64,000 nt of DNA from Chrysomallon squamiferum (taxonomy: Eukaryota > Mollusca > Gastropoda > Neomphalida > Peltospiridae): positions 27,748,261 to 27,812,260 of the forward strand of contig CM022673.1 of assembly GCA_012295275.1 (NCBI GenBank), in the 5' to 3' direction. This document shows, one piece after another, positions 58,938-64,000 of the stretch (its first letter is position 1; each line of letters opens with the position of its first letter). The position numbers and the translations under genes were made by a program. The notes beneath the pieces were generated by a model that worked only from the letters and a program-made list of their open reading frames with translations, did not search any database and was not told the origin of the DNA.

Positions 58938-59341
58938 CAAGAACTTTTATAATCCTTATTATCACTTGGAAAGTACGTGTTGTAATCGGCTTCATAAATT
59001 AAAACGAACGCATTCATATTTCAGTAATATCAAAGAGTTAAATATTAAGGTAATAAACCTAAAACTGAGAAAGGCAAAAAAAAAAAAAAAAAAAAAGTAC
59101 ATATTGCTAACAAATGATAAATGTATGCACTCCATATATAAATGTATCTCAAAAATGATTGGTGCACTCCCAGATACATTTGCGCCAATCGCAGCGTTGT
59201 CAGCGAATGCGATGTACTCAGACATTACCATATATAACCCCAAAACACAGCCACTGAACTTTAAACTGATTTAGTCACATAACGTGATCGTTAAAACAGA
59301 AAAGCCTATAACGTGAACAATTTGTCTCAAGACTGTTCACC

Positions 59342-63800
<4,459 letters not shown>

Positions 63801-63903
63801 GTATGTTTTATTTATTTATTTATTTATTTATTGTTGTTATTGTTACTGTTAACCTACAGTGATTATCAGATACAATGGATAGGAATATTCAGTATCATAT
63901 TTA

Positions 63904-63907
<4 letters not shown>

Positions 63908-63977
<70 letters not shown>

Positions 63978-64000
63978 AAGAAGAAAAGAAAAAGAAGAAA
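63908..64000. repeat. (AAT)n-(AAG)n compound microsatellite at window end
   Basis: About 13 AAT units turn into AAG units that run to the window edge, in the intron after CAP exon 7. Confidence 0.95.

Larger units (their letters stand above)
49193..59341. other. 10-kb gene-poor interval between TMEM41B and the CAP gene
   Basis: No intact exon was found in about 10 kb. The first part should hold the TMEM41B 3' untranslated region (AATAAA near 49913). The rest is AT-rich repeat DNA: a 31-bp minisatellite, two copies of a diverged block, a relic CAP exon at 55572-55611, a local duplication at 58516-58937, and several microsatellites. Confidence 0.6.

Overview
The window is animal nuclear DNA. 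It is very AT-rich, full of microsatellites (AC, AG, AT, AAT, TTTA), and its genes are split into many short exons by GT-AG introns of a few hundred to about two thousand bases. Gene content (an intact L-gulonolactone oxidase, a secreted CAP protein, a neprilysin-like membrane protein, SYCP3, TTLL1, TMEM41B, TXNDC9) suggests an invertebrate, most likely a lophotrochozoan such as a mollusc. That placement is inference; nothing in the sequence fixes the species. All exon models below were built by hand from reading frame, splice sites, phase agreement and recalled protein families.

Layout. 1-1707: AT-rich sequence with no gene seen. 1708-11885 (minus): a 14-exon M13 (neprilysin/ECE-like) type II membrane protein of 776 residues in which every zinc-site motif is replaced, so it is probably a dead protease. 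14113-17224 (minus): SYCP3, 8 exons, 231 residues. 17975-21657 (plus): TXNDC9, 6 exons, 207 residues, head-to-head with SYCP3. 22239-25151 (minus): a probable two-exon gene of unknown family (163 residues) ending in a CaaL-type prenylation motif. 25434-26765: a diverged tandem duplication spanning the GULO promoter and first exon. 26422-33233 (plus): GULO, 12 exons, 455 residues. 34651-35672: another tandem duplication. 36135-43673 (minus): TTLL1, 14 exons, 420 residues. 44780-49192 (plus): TMEM41B, 7 exons, 291 residues, head-to-head with TTLL1. 49193-59341: gene-poor DNA with a 31-bp minisatellite and two diverged copies of a 4-5 kb block. 59342-63800 and beyond (plus): the 5' part of a secreted CAP-superfamily (CRISP/venom-allergen-like) gene cut by the window edge.

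The genes are not a functional cluster. They are mostly housekeeping, ciliary and germline genes: TXNDC9 (chaperonin/tubulin folding), TTLL1 (tubulin polyglutamylation), SYCP3 (meiotic chromosome axis) and TMEM41B (ER lipid scramblase), next to one metabolic enzyme (GULO, ascorbate synthesis) and two extracellular or membrane proteins. The most notable observations are the catalytically degenerate M13 protein, the relic exon copies beside or inside three genes (M13, GULO, CAP), and the unrecognised CaaL protein.
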